A stretch of 64,000 nt of DNA, taken from NCBI GenBank assembly GCA_016793325.1, contig JAEUKI010000077.1, positions 208,137 to 272,136 of the forward strand, read 5' to 3'. How positions within the stretch are numbered: the stretch's first letter is position 1; the number at the start of each line of letters is the position of its first letter. The notes under the pieces were generated by a model. That model had not been told where the DNA came from. It ran no database searches and was given only the letters and a program-made list of their open reading frames with translations. This DNA is from Myxococcales bacterium. Lineage in GTDB: Bacteria > Myxococcota_A > Polyangia > Polyangiales > Ga0077539. A program made the position numbers and the translations under genes. Shown here one piece after another: positions 39,944-48,717 of this stretch.

Positions 39944-41062
39944 ATGACCTCGCGCGATCGCCCGCTCGTGTTCGATCGTTGGCCGAAGCTGGCCGAGAGC
40001 GTCCCGTGGATGCCGCTCGCAGAGACGCCGACCGCCGTCGAGCGCTGCGACGCGCTCGAGCCGTACACGCAGCACAAAGAGCACGACGTCGACCTCTGGA
40101 TGAAGCGCGACGACCTGGCCTCGCCGATGTACGGCGGCAACAAGGTTCGTCGCTACGAGTTTCTCTTCGCCAAGGCGCGCGCCCAGGGCGCGACCGCGCT
40201 CTACACGCTGGGCGGCCTCGCGTCGACGCAGGCGACCGCGACGGCCGTCCACGGAAGAGCGCAGGGCTTCGACGTGAACCTCGTGCTCTACAATCAAGCC
40301 GTGACCGCGTTCGCCCGCGAGGCGCTCTGCATCAACGCGGCGGTCGGCGCGAACATGATTCGTGCACACAATTTCGTGACGGGCGCGCTTCGGCTGTGGC
40401 GCGAGCTGCGACGAGCCCCGCGCGGAAGCGCGTTTCTCATCGAGCCCGGCGCGAGCTCGGCCCGCGCGAACCTCGGGTACATCGACGCGATGCTCGAGCT
40501 CGCGGCGCAGGTCGACGCCGGCGAGTGCCCTCGCCCCGACGCGATCCTCGTCCCCGCGGGCTCGTCAGGGACGCTCGCGGCCATCGCCCTCTCGCTGCGC
40601 CTCTTGCAGTGGAACACCGAGGCGATCGGCGTGCGAATCGCCCCGTGGATCGCGACCAACAAGATCACCATCGGGCACCGGGTGCGATCGACGGCGCGAT
40701 TTCTCGTCGGGCGCGGCGGCGCGGATCCAGCGTCGTTCGAGGGGGCGCGCTGGTCGGTGCTGCAAGGGTTCATCGGCCCGGGCTACGGAGAGCCGACGCC
40801 CGAGGCGATCGAAGGCGCGGCGGTGTGGAAGACGCTCACGGGCGCGACCGGCGAAGTCACGTACACGGGCAAGCAGCTCGCGGCCCTGCGCGCGCTCGTC
40901 CGCGAGCCACGCTTTCGCGGCAAGACCCTCTTGCTCTGGAACACCCTCTCGACGCCCCGCCCCATCGTAGGGCCCCACGCGCGATCGCTCGTCCCGCGCG
41001 CGTTCGACAGCGTGTTCGAAGGCCCCGTCGTCGCCGATAGCAGCTCCGCGTCGGGTTCGTGA
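39944..41062 (+). CDS. PLP-dependent enzyme, D-cysteine desulfhydrase/ACC deaminase family
   Basis: A 372-residue fold-type II pyridoxal-phosphate enzyme. The cofactor Lys is in MYGGNKVRRYEF (about residue 67), LGGLASTQATATAV is the loop holding the substrate carboxylate, and VPAGSSGTLAAIALSL binds the PLP phosphate. ATG at 39944 is favoured over 39851, because residues before it are basic and lack fold character. The family desulfurates D-cysteine or deaminates ACC; some myxobacterial members have unknown amino acid substrates. It diverges from the Rieske oxygenase gene. Confidence 0.85.
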   Translation: MTSRDRPLVFDRWPKLAESVPWMPLAETPTAVERCDALEPYTQHKEHDVDLWMKRDDLASPMYGGNKVRRYEFLFAKARAQGATALYTLGGLASTQATATAVHGRAQGFDVNLVLYNQAVTAFAREALCINAAVGANMIRAHNFVTGALRLWRELRRAPRGSAFLIEPGASSARANLGYIDAMLELAAQVDAGECPRPDAILVPAGSSGTLAAIALSLRLLQWNTEAIGVRIAPWIATNKITIGHRVRSTARFLVGRGGADPASFEGARWSVLQGFIGPGYGEPTPEAIEGAAVWKTLTGATGEVTYTGKQLAALRALVREPRFRGKTLLLWNTLSTPRPIVGPHARSLVPRAFDSVFEGPVVADSSSASGS

Positions 41063-41147
41063 CAGGCGCGAACACGCACACCTTGTAAACTCATCCGTTC
41101 TCGATCTTGCCTGTCATCCTTCGAACCCGGCTCCGCTGTAGCGTGCA

Positions 41148-42332
41148 ATGCCGTCGATCCTCGACATCGTCGCCCCACAGAAGCTCCTCGAAGCCGCGCG
41201 CCGTCGCCTCGCGCGATTCGCAGGCGATCGCCCGCTGCTCGGGTCCGACGACGTGCACGCATCGAGCCCGCCCGCGACGCTTCCCGTCGATCCCGCGCTG
41301 CGAAACACGATCGCCGCACAAAACGCAGATCGGACGTACACCACTGCGCGCGCCTGGACGCTCGCTCTCGAGCACACAACGTCCGCGTGGCGCACGCTCG
41401 CTGACGAAGAGCTCACCGCGGGCCGATGGCTCCACGCGCAAGCCGCGCGCGCCGCCGCGTGGGCGCTCGGAGACGAGGCGCGGCCCGACGCGCTGGCGTT
41501 CGATCCAGACCACGACCCTCGCGACGCGCGTTCGCGCGAGCAGCCGTCGCGTCGCGCGAACGAGCAACCGTGGACGCAGCGCGAGTGGCTCGCGGGCGCG
41601 AGCGTCGGGTACGGGCTCGTCGATCTTCCGACGCTCGTGGCGTGGTCCGCGGACGAGAGCTTCGCGGTGCGCACGCGCGTGTACCGCTCGCTCGGCAAAG
41701 TGCGACACATCGCGGCGCTCCCCACGCTTCGCGAAGCGACGAGAGACCCGCACCCGTTTTCGAGGGCGCAGGCCGTTCGATCGCTCGGGTGGATCGGCGA
41801 CGTCGGCGCGACCGAGCGCCTCGTGTTGCTCGCGCGCAAAGATCCGTCGCTCGAAGTGCAGCGAAGCGCTCGCGTCGCGCTCGAGCGCATCGTGGCCTTG
41901 TGGGAGCACTGGGGCGAGTGGATCGACCTCGCGCGCGACGCGGATCGCGCGGCCCTCGTCGTCAAGCGCCTCGCGACGCTGCGAGCGTTCGGCGATGTGA
42001 CATTACCTGTCTCCCACACAATCTCCCTTGGAACGCCCATCAAACGCGTCGACGGCTTTCGCTACGATCCCGCCCAGTGGACCGACGACGCAAGCGCCGA
42101 AGACCGTGCGCTCGACGCGTCGCGAAGGGACGCGCGCTCGATCGTCGCGCGCATCGAGGACGCCCGCGCGCGCAAGGACGCGCCGACGCTCATCCTGCTG
42201 TGCGCCACCGCGAGCCAAAACGCGGACACGAGCGCGATCCCCGTGCTCCGCGAGCTCACCGAGCACAAAGAGCGCGCCGTGACGTTTCACGCGCGAAGGG
42301 CGCTGAGAGCGCTCCGAGCGCGTGCCCCGTGA
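41148..42332 (+). CDS. HEAT-repeat protein
   Basis: A 394-residue helical protein. At least three HEAT-like repeats are seen (LPTLVAWSADESFAVRTRVYR, IAALPTLREATRDPHPFSRAQ, GATERLVLLARKDPSLEVQRS, later ALDASRRDARSIVARIEDARA). Such repeats form a curved scaffold for protein binding. The C-terminal end overlaps the start of the next gene by 11 bases, so the two are co-transcribed. Function is unknown. Confidence 0.72.
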   Translation: MPSILDIVAPQKLLEAARRRLARFAGDRPLLGSDDVHASSPPATLPVDPALRNTIAAQNADRTYTTARAWTLALEHTTSAWRTLADEELTAGRWLHAQAARAAAWALGDEARPDALAFDPDHDPRDARSREQPSRRANEQPWTQREWLAGASVGYGLVDLPTLVAWSADESFAVRTRVYRSLGKVRHIAALPTLREATRDPHPFSRAQAVRSLGWIGDVGATERLVLLARKDPSLEVQRSARVALERIVALWEHWGEWIDLARDADRAALVVKRLATLRAFGDVTLPVSHTISLGTPIKRVDGFRYDPAQWTDDASAEDRALDASRRDARSIVARIEDARARKDAPTLILLCATASQNADTSAIPVLRELTEHKERAVTFHARRALRALRARAP

Positions 42333-44016
42333 CGAGCGGAGGGCTATCGTCGTTGCATTGAGCGACAGGGGACCGACGACCCGCGAGCCAACCACGGGTG
42401 ACGTGCTCTCGAGCGAGCCGAGCTCGCGCGAGCTCGCGCGAACGAGCGCGGTGTCACTCGAAGAGATCGACGCGCGCAGCGAGCGAGCGCGAAAACGGCG
42501 GAGGCGCGGCCTCCGAATTCTACGTCGGCTTGCGCCCTGGATTGTCGCGGTGCTGGGCATGATTGCGTTGAGAGCTGGCGCGCTCCCGTTGGCTGGAATC
42601 GCCGTAGTGCTCGCCAGCGTGACAGCGGGTTTGCTCTACGAGTTCTGGCGGCGACGAGCAGCGCGACGATTCTGGAGCGCGCTGTGGCGCGGGGCAGCGG
42701 CAGAGCGCGCCGCAATCTCGGATGGGCGCGACCCTCGCGACGCAACGTCGCTCCCCACCGTCGACGTCGGTCTCATGTGTCTTGCGGTTCACTTTGGCGA
42801 GCTCGGGTGGTTCGAGCAGGTCGTCGATCGCCGTCTCGTATCGGGTCCTGATCGACGGCCGCTCGCGGTGAGCCTTCGCGCGATCGCGCTCACGATGCGC
42901 GGCTTCACGAACGAAGCCAAAGCGCTCCTCGCGACCATCGAGCCCAGCGACGGATGGAACCGCCTCGCGCACGCACTCGTGGCTCGCGCCGAGGGAGCTG
43001 TTGTCTCGGATCTGCCAGCGGCGCACGAGATATGGGCTGATCAACGCGCGCTCCGAATGTTGATCGACGCGGTGTCTCGACCCCAGTCCAACGCCTATCG
43101 CGCGCAGCGTTCGCCCGACGGCCGCTACGCGTTTCAGTCGTGGCTCGAGCGCTTCTGCCCGGCCATCGTCCTCGACCCACCCCCGTTTCGTGTCAGCACA
43201 GAGGAGCATCCCGCGTCGTGGGATTTCGCGAGCGAAGTAGCGCCCGCCCGACGACCGCGGCCGCTCGTCGCGGACACGACCGTGTCGGTCGTGCTCGGAA
43301 TCAGCATCGCGGCGATCTCGGCGCTGCGCTATTTCGTGGCGATCAGCAGCAAAGTCTTGCAGGGCGCGATCGTCGTCGCCACATCGATCGCGCTGCTGCT
43401 CATGATCCTGCTCGATCCGCAGACCCAGCTGCGGCATTGGCTCTTGCGTCGGCGCCTTCGTGGCCTCGACACGTTGAGTCCCAGCAAGGGCAGCCCCGTT
43501 TCCTGGGTTGCTTCGAGGATCGCCGACGAGGCGGCGACTGCGGGCTTTCATACCGTCGCAGCAGAGGTCGCCGAGACCGCCGTCGAGTTGAGCTTCGAAC
43601 CTGATCGGACCAACAGCACGCTACCCAACTGGGTGACCTTCTCTGCCGCCATCGAGCACATCGCCTGGGCCAATCATCGCGATCGCGCGGAGGCGCTCGT
43701 CGCGCTGGCCGAGAAGCTCCGCAGCGAACCCCTCCCCGCGCTTCGCTTTCACACACGGCTCGCGCTCGCGCTCGCCTCTGGCGAGCGTGAGCGCGCGATC
43801 GCGATCGCCTGTGATCTCCCTGACGAAATCGAGCTCGATCGCCACGGCGAGCTCGTCGCGCACGCGCTTCAAGCCATCGCGCTCGTCCCCACCGAACGCG
43901 ATCGCGTCCTGCGACGCATCGAGCTCGAGCCCCTCACCCACGGGCGTCTGCGCGCCGTCGCGCCATGGGTGCTCGAAGAGCTCGCGACGCGCCCCCTCCC
44001 CGACGACGCGCAATAA
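42322..44016 (+). CDS. Hypothetical membrane protein
   Basis: A 564-residue protein with two hydrophobic hairpins: about residues 75-110 (LAPWIVAVLGMIALRAGALPLAGIAVVLASVTAGLLY) and about 330-360 (VSVVLGISIAAISALRYFVAIS plus VVATSIALLLMIL). The part between them and the C-terminal part are helical and charged, like TPR/HEAT adapters (LAVSLRAIALTMRGFTNEAKALLATI). GTG at 42322 overlaps the HEAT-repeat gene, suggesting a membrane-associated partner. No catalytic motif is seen. Confidence 0.65.
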   Translation: MPRDERRAIVVALSDRGPTTREPTTGDVLSSEPSSRELARTSAVSLEEIDARSERARKRRRRGLRILRRLAPWIVAVLGMIALRAGALPLAGIAVVLASVTAGLLYEFWRRRAARRFWSALWRGAAAERAAISDGRDPRDATSLPTVDVGLMCLAVHFGELGWFEQVVDRRLVSGPDRRPLAVSLRAIALTMRGFTNEAKALLATIEPSDGWNRLAHALVARAEGAVVSDLPAAHEIWADQRALRMLIDAVSRPQSNAYRAQRSPDGRYAFQSWLERFCPAIVLDPPPFRVSTEEHPASWDFASEVAPARRPRPLVADTTVSVVLGISIAAISALRYFVAISSKVLQGAIVVATSIALLLMILLDPQTQLRHWLLRRRLRGLDTLSPSKGSPVSWVASRIADEAATAGFHTVAAEVAETAVELSFEPDRTNSTLPNWVTFSAAIEHIAWANHRDRAEALVALAEKLRSEPLPALRFHTRLALALASGERERAIAIACDLPDEIELDRHGELVAHALQAIALVPTERDRVLRRIELEPLTHGRLRAVAPWVLEELATRPLPDDAQ

Positions 44017-44020
44017 ACCC

Positions 44021-44530
44021 TCAAAGCTCCTTGCGCATCACGACGCGATCACGGTCGAGCCCGCGCTCTCTTTCGCGCGCGCGCATGACCTTCAGCGTCG
44101 GCGTCAGCTCGTCCCACGTCAGCTCGCGAAAGCCGAGCGCGCGATACCAAGGCGCGTTCCACCGGACCGAGGTCATCGTGACGAGCGTACACGCGGGATA
44201 GCGCTGATCCCTTGCAAATTCGCAGGCGTACTCGACCAGCTTCGTCCCGAGCCCTCGTCGCCCGAACAAGGGATCCACGTCGAGCTCGTCGATGTGAAAC
44301 GCCCCGTCCACCGGCGCCGCGAGCAAGAACCCCGCGACGCGTCCGCCAGACTCCACGACCCACAACGTCCGCGCCTCGATCCCACGCAAGAGCGCGTCCT
44401 CGGGCGTCGGCATCGCGACGTACCGCTCGTACACGTCGGGCATCGCGCGAAAGAGCTCGCACGCAGCCAACTCGATCTCTCTCAAGCGCGGGACATCCTC
44501 GAGCCGCGCATCTCGTATCGAACTTTCCAA
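44021..44530 (-). CDS. GNAT family N-acetyltransferase
   Basis: A 169-residue acetyltransferase. The RDARLEDVPRLREIELAACELF start is typical, GRVAGFLLAAPVDGAFHIDELDVDPLFGRRGLGTKLVEYACEFAR contains the acetyl-CoA-binding R-R-G-L-G-T-K motif, and RWNAPWYRALGFRELTWDEL is the C-terminal signature. Length and ATG at 44530 agree with the family. The acceptor is unknown; it is unrelated in detail to the GNAT at 34107. Confidence 0.88.
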   Translation of the reverse strand: MESSIRDARLEDVPRLREIELAACELFRAMPDVYERYVAMPTPEDALLRGIEARTLWVVESGGRVAGFLLAAPVDGAFHIDELDVDPLFGRRGLGTKLVEYACEFARDQRYPACTLVTMTSVRWNAPWYRALGFRELTWDELTPTLKVMRARERERGLDRDRVVMRKEL

Positions 44531-44579
44531 AGCGGCGTGTCGGTAGGCACCCGCTGCGCGCCGCGCAAGTGCAGGCCCG

Positions 44580-45821
44580 TCAACGCGCGCGCGCCTGCGC
44601 TTCGACCGCGCGCACGTTGTCGTCGTCGAGCGTCCCGTTGAGCACGCGCTCGAACACGACCCTCACGCGCTCGTCCGCCGCGCTCTCGGCGGCGACGCGA
44701 ACTGCCTCTTCGGCGCCGGGCTCTTTCGTCGCGAGGAGCGCGACCGCCGCGGCCAATCGACGCAGCGTCGGCGCCGCGGCATCGACGAGAATCGCCCGCA
44801 AATCATCACGCGAAATCGACTGATTGCGCAGCGACTGCCCCTCCCCGAGCAAGCGCAACAGCGACGCGCGCCACGCATCGACGCTCTTTCCATGGGGGTC
44901 GAGCGCCGCGTACGCCTCCGTCGAGATCCCGAGCGAACGCGCAGCGCGCGCCTCGTGAATGCGATCGCGCAACGTCAGCACGGCCTCGTCGCCGAGCGCG
45001 ATCTCGAACTTCTCGAGCGCGCCCGACTTCAGCCTCGCGATCACCGCGCGGTGCATCACCGTGACCTCTTCGATGTCGTCGAACGCGAAGAACCTCGTCG
45101 CGCGAAGCGGCCTCGAGAGCGCGATCCCGTCGACCCCAACGTTGATCGACCAAGGCATCGCGACGGACGAAGCCAACACCCCCGCGAGCACGCAAATCAC
45201 GGGAATCAGAACGTTCTGCACGCTCCCCGCGGCAAACCACGACGACCCCAACAGCGTCACGATCGGAACGATCGCGCCCACCATCCCCGCGAGCGCCGCA
45301 GGCCACCGCGGCCCGAGGATCGTCTTCGCTGTTTTCTGCCTGGCCGCGACGCCGAGCTCCGCGAGCATCGCCTCGCCCGCCTCCGCTCCGGCAACGCTCA
45401 CTCGCACAGTGTTGCCCGACTTCAGCGTCAGCTCGACGACAGCGCTCGTCGCCGTCGGCGCGACCAGCCACCCGGACGCGATCGACGACCGCTCCACGCG
45501 CCGCTTCGTCGACGTCACCCCATCGACGAACTCCAACGAGCCGTCGACGACGCGCGCGTCGACCAGCGCCTCGCGTCGATACAACGCGAGCGCCGTCGCG
45601 ACGATCGGCAAGATCGGCAGCCAAAAGAGAAACGACCGATCGAACAGAACGCCCGCAGCGCCCCAGTGGTGAATGGGATGCCCTGTGAATCCATAGATCG
45701 CGATCGCGACCAGCGCCCAGAGCGCGCCGCCCATCCACGACGCGTGCGCGAGCCTTCGCGCCGTTCCGCCGTAGCGCCACGTGACGAAGCTGAGCGGCTT
45801 TTGTGCAGGCGAAGCTCCCAT
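44580..45821 (-). CDS. Membrane protein with PH-like domain
   Basis: A 413-residue inner-membrane protein with four predicted transmembrane segments in two hairpins, at about residues 30-85 (WMGGALWALVAIAIYGFTGH, FLFWLPILPIVATALALY) and 175-220 (ALAGMVGAIVPIVTLLGS, VLIPVICVLAGVLASSVAMPW). A beta-rich domain follows each hairpin; the second (VGVDGIALSRPLRATRFFAFDDIEEV) resembles a bacterial PH-like domain. The C-terminal 100 residues are helical. Function is unknown. Confidence 0.7.
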   Translation of the reverse strand: MGASPAQKPLSFVTWRYGGTARRLAHASWMGGALWALVAIAIYGFTGHPIHHWGAAGVLFDRSFLFWLPILPIVATALALYRREALVDARVVDGSLEFVDGVTSTKRRVERSSIASGWLVAPTATSAVVELTLKSGNTVRVSVAGAEAGEAMLAELGVAARQKTAKTILGPRWPAALAGMVGAIVPIVTLLGSSWFAAGSVQNVLIPVICVLAGVLASSVAMPWSINVGVDGIALSRPLRATRFFAFDDIEEVTVMHRAVIARLKSGALEKFEIALGDEAVLTLRDRIHEARAARSLGISTEAYAALDPHGKSVDAWRASLLRLLGEGQSLRNQSISRDDLRAILVDAAAPTLRRLAAAVALLATKEPGAEEAVRVAAESAADERVRVVFERVLNGTLDDDNVRAVEAQARAR

Positions 45822-45857
45822 CTGCGACCGCGCGATCGTACCACCGCGCCTGCCCCC

Positions 45858-47024
45858 TCAACGTCCTCGCAGCTCGTGCAGGACCTTGGGTCCCAACATC
45901 CAACCGAAGTCGAAACGAATCAGCTCGTCGATGAACTGACCTCGGGTCATCCTGGTTTTCGACGCAGCATCATCGAGATCCCAGTGCGCTTCGGTGAGCC
46001 GTCGAAGCAAGTACGCGCGCCGCGCTTGGGCGACCGAGAGGCGATAGGTCTTCAAGTAGGCGACCGTTCCATCGCGCGCGACGACGCGTTCGCCGGCGTG
46101 GTGTTCGCCCTTGCGTTCGAGCGTCGTGACGAAGCGCTCGAGGCGAAATCCATCCATCGCGTAGACGTGTTGCACCATCGCGCTGCGGCACAGCTGGGAC
46201 GCGGTGAACATCGTCCACTGCTTCCACGCGAGCTCTTCGCGATCGAGCGCCGCGCGAAGCTCTCGGATCGTGCGAGCCGAGCCGGCGTCGATCTTCGCGC
46301 GAAACGTCGGCGCCTCGTACCGCGCGTAGTCCAGAAGCTCCGCGGGAAACACGTCGAGCACCATCGACTCGTGCGTTCGCCGGTAGTCCTCGGGCGTCGG
46401 CGCGACGAACGCGCCGAAGAGCTCGTCCGCAAAATAGAGGAGCATCCCGCACTGACCGTCGAGCACCTCGAACACGCGAAGCGCCTCGCTGAGCGCAGGC
46501 AACGCGCGACCCGAGAGGGCGCGCTCGACGCGCGGGTCCAAACCTCGACGCATCAAGCGCTCGGACCAATCGCGGGTGACCACCTCGGGCCCCGCGAAAA
46601 AGAGCGACAAGAGGCCCTCGATCGCGAGCTGCTGCGGCGCAAATCGCAGCGCCTTCGTGCTCGCGCGGCGCGCCATACGAAGCTTCATCTTCACCGAGCA
46701 CCCGCGGGTGTGAAACCACTTTCCGTCGCTCTCGCGCACGAACGCCGCGCCTTGATTCAGCTCAGCTTCAGCCTCGTCCCCCCAGCCCACCACAAACGAG
46801 TGGGGAACGATCGACAAGAACGCGAGCTCGCGATCGGGCTTCGCCGTGTGCGCCCCGAGCCTCGTCACCGTGAACGAGTCCCGCTCGTCCACGCGCGCGA
46901 GACACAGCCCGTGGATCGTCTTCGTCCGCACGAGCGGAACGAGCCTCACGCTGCGCCAAACCTGCGAAGCGCGCGGCTCGAGCCCCGCGATGTCGACCGA
47001 TCCCAGCGAGTGCTTGAACATCAC
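45858..47024 (-). CDS. Uncharacterised protein with C-terminal Fis-like HTH (ARPP-like N-terminus?)
   Basis: A 388-residue protein. The N-terminal 70 residues are strand-rich (VWRSVRLVPLVRTKTIHGLCLARVDERDSFTVT) and vaguely like the ARPP domains associated with bacterial conflict systems. The middle is helical and beta-mixed with no motif. The last 50 residues (YLLRRLTEAHWDLDDAASKTRMTRGQFIDELIRF) look like a Fis-type HTH. The ATG overlaps the end of the vWA gene at 47021, giving a coupled pair. Neither the ARPP similarity nor the HTH is more than suggestive. Confidence 0.5.
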   Translation of the reverse strand: MMFKHSLGSVDIAGLEPRASQVWRSVRLVPLVRTKTIHGLCLARVDERDSFTVTRLGAHTAKPDRELAFLSIVPHSFVVGWGDEAEAELNQGAAFVRESDGKWFHTRGCSVKMKLRMARRASTKALRFAPQQLAIEGLLSLFFAGPEVVTRDWSERLMRRGLDPRVERALSGRALPALSEALRVFEVLDGQCGMLLYFADELFGAFVAPTPEDYRRTHESMVLDVFPAELLDYARYEAPTFRAKIDAGSARTIRELRAALDREELAWKQWTMFTASQLCRSAMVQHVYAMDGFRLERFVTTLERKGEHHAGERVVARDGTVAYLKTYRLSVAQARRAYLLRRLTEAHWDLDDAASKTRMTRGQFIDELIRFDFGWMLGPKVLHELRGR

Positions 47025-48547
47025 GACGACACCTCCGCGCTCGACGATTCACGCCGCGCCGCGAGGGCCTCCGCGTCGTCGCTCGAGCGCTCTTCGTCCT
47101 CTCGATCGTCGTGCTGGCTCGCGCTCATCGACCCGAGAAACGCCTCGACGCGCCCGTCGAGATAGCGCGCGAGCTCGTCGAGCGTCGCTTTGTCATCGGC
47201 GAACCGCGCGAACCCGAGCGCCGTCAGAACGTCCTCCGCGCCGCGGACCGACACCATAGGAACCGCCGGACCGAAGCTCGCCGCGCCGAAGCTCGCCGCT
47301 TCGAACACAGGGTTCACGTGGACGATCGACACCGTTCGCTTCGGGTCCACCGACGCGCGATAGGCCGAGAGCACCGACGCGAGCGCGCCGGGCGGGTCGT
47401 TTTCGTACCCGTCGCTCACGATCACCACGAGCTCGGGCTTGTGTTCGAGCGCGTCGAGCACCTTCCACGCGAGCCGCGTCGATCCGCGCGGCTCGACGTC
47501 GATCCAGCGCGAGTCCTCGGGCGCGCTCGTCCAAAGCCCCGTGTAGGCGCGAGACGCGCTTCGCAAGAGCGCGTCGATCGCCACGGTCACGGCGAGCGGT
47601 CGCATGCGTTTCTCCCGCGAACCGACGGTCGAATAGCTGTTGTCGAGCACCGCGACGACGCGCCCGAGGCGCATCGGAGACCGATCGCACACGCGCGCCA
47701 CGCTCGCGTCCATCGCCGCGAGGAGCTCGTCTCGTCGCTCGCCGCGCTCCTGCGCAGCGAGCGCGAACGCGAACTGCGCGATGCGCGTCGGGGCCTCCTT
47801 CGAGAGCTCCACCGGCGCGACGTCGGCCTCTGCCCGCTGTGCGGCGAGCTGCGTTCGAAAGCGCTCGCTGCGCGTCATCATGGGCGCGATCTTCTCGAGA
47901 AACTCGTCCTTCGCGATCTTGTGCTTGCGCGCAAAGCCGACCGCGACGCTGTAGGGCAGCTCGAACACGCTCGTCGCCGCGTAGTGCGCGGCGCGCCAGC
48001 GCTCGAACAGCGCGGTCTCGTACCGACCGTCCCGCGTGTGGCGCTCGAAGAGAAAACGCCCGATTTCGCCCGCGGTTCGAAGGTGAAAGTGCCCCACGAT
48101 CGTGCGTAGCGCGCGGCGATACTTCACAGCGTCGAACGTCATGTCTCGCGTCGCGAGCCACTCGGACACGACCGCGCGAACACGACGGTTGGTCACGCGC
48201 CGCTCGCACACGCGCTCGAACAAGCGGTACACGCGCTGCGGCGGCATCCGCGCGAGCGTCGTCGCGACGAGCTTCGCCTCCGTCGCGCGCTCGAGCTTCG
48301 AGACTTTGTCTGCGCCGCACAGCAGCTCCGTGACGATCCGCGCCCGAGCGTGGTCGTTGATCCCCGCCGCGAGCGTCCGAGAATACAGCGGCCGATAGTG
48401 TCGACACACGTATTCATGCAAGAAGTCGAGCGCGAGCGACTGCCCCTTGGCGTCCTCGTAGAACTCCGCCTGCGACGTCGCCGACAAGCACGCGTTGATG
48501 AAGAGGACCAGGTCCTCGCGCTCGATGCGGTCTTTGTGGAGCTGCAC
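47021..48547 (-). CDS. Helical-repeat plus vWA-domain protein
   Basis: A 508-residue protein. Residues of about 40-290 are helical with repeat character (HARARIVTELLCG, KLVATTLARMPPQRVYRLFERV, VVSEWLATRDMTFDAVKYRR). Residues of about 300-460 form a von Willebrand A domain with an intact MIDAS: VVAVLDNSYSTVG (DxSxS), a Thr in GSTRLAWKV and Asp in VVIVSDGYEND. This is a metal-dependent ligand site. The build-up is like TROVE/Ro-type ring proteins, but no specific match is certain. GTG at 48547 is the start used. It diverges from a zinc-finger gene. Confidence 0.65.
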   Translation of the reverse strand: MQLHKDRIEREDLVLFINACLSATSQAEFYEDAKGQSLALDFLHEYVCRHYRPLYSRTLAAGINDHARARIVTELLCGADKVSKLERATEAKLVATTLARMPPQRVYRLFERVCERRVTNRRVRAVVSEWLATRDMTFDAVKYRRALRTIVGHFHLRTAGEIGRFLFERHTRDGRYETALFERWRAAHYAATSVFELPYSVAVGFARKHKIAKDEFLEKIAPMMTRSERFRTQLAAQRAEADVAPVELSKEAPTRIAQFAFALAAQERGERRDELLAAMDASVARVCDRSPMRLGRVVAVLDNSYSTVGSREKRMRPLAVTVAIDALLRSASRAYTGLWTSAPEDSRWIDVEPRGSTRLAWKVLDALEHKPELVVIVSDGYENDPPGALASVLSAYRASVDPKRTVSIVHVNPVFEAASFGAASFGPAVPMVSVRGAEDVLTALGFARFADDKATLDELARYLDGRVEAFLGSMSASQHDDREDEERSSDDAEALAARRESSSAEVSS

Positions 48548-48717
48548 GGTGATCCCAACGCTGGGTGACAGCGGCGCTGCGAACGAGCCGACGGTCGCCG
48601 CTCGCGCAGCGCCGTCGGAAGAGAATACCCGGGGGAAAGACCGAGGTGACGGGTCTGAAGGTCAACCTTCCAAGGGTCGTTTCGGAAGTCACCTCGAAGG
48701 CCCGCCGGGCGGCGACG

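Noticed and set aside
44892..47165. 757-codon plus-strand open frame across the GNAT-distal membrane-protein and Fis-HTH genes
   Set aside because: It is antisense to two well-formed genes (44580-45821 and 45858-47024), is very rich in Arg/His/Pro and shows no domain. High-GC genomes give such long antisense frames by chance.
47021..48547. Firm assignment as a TROVE/Ro60 protein
   Set aside because: The helical-repeat plus vWA layout and a WLATRDMTFDAVKYRR stretch are reminiscent of it, but the key TROVE signatures are not evident, so only vWA is claimed.
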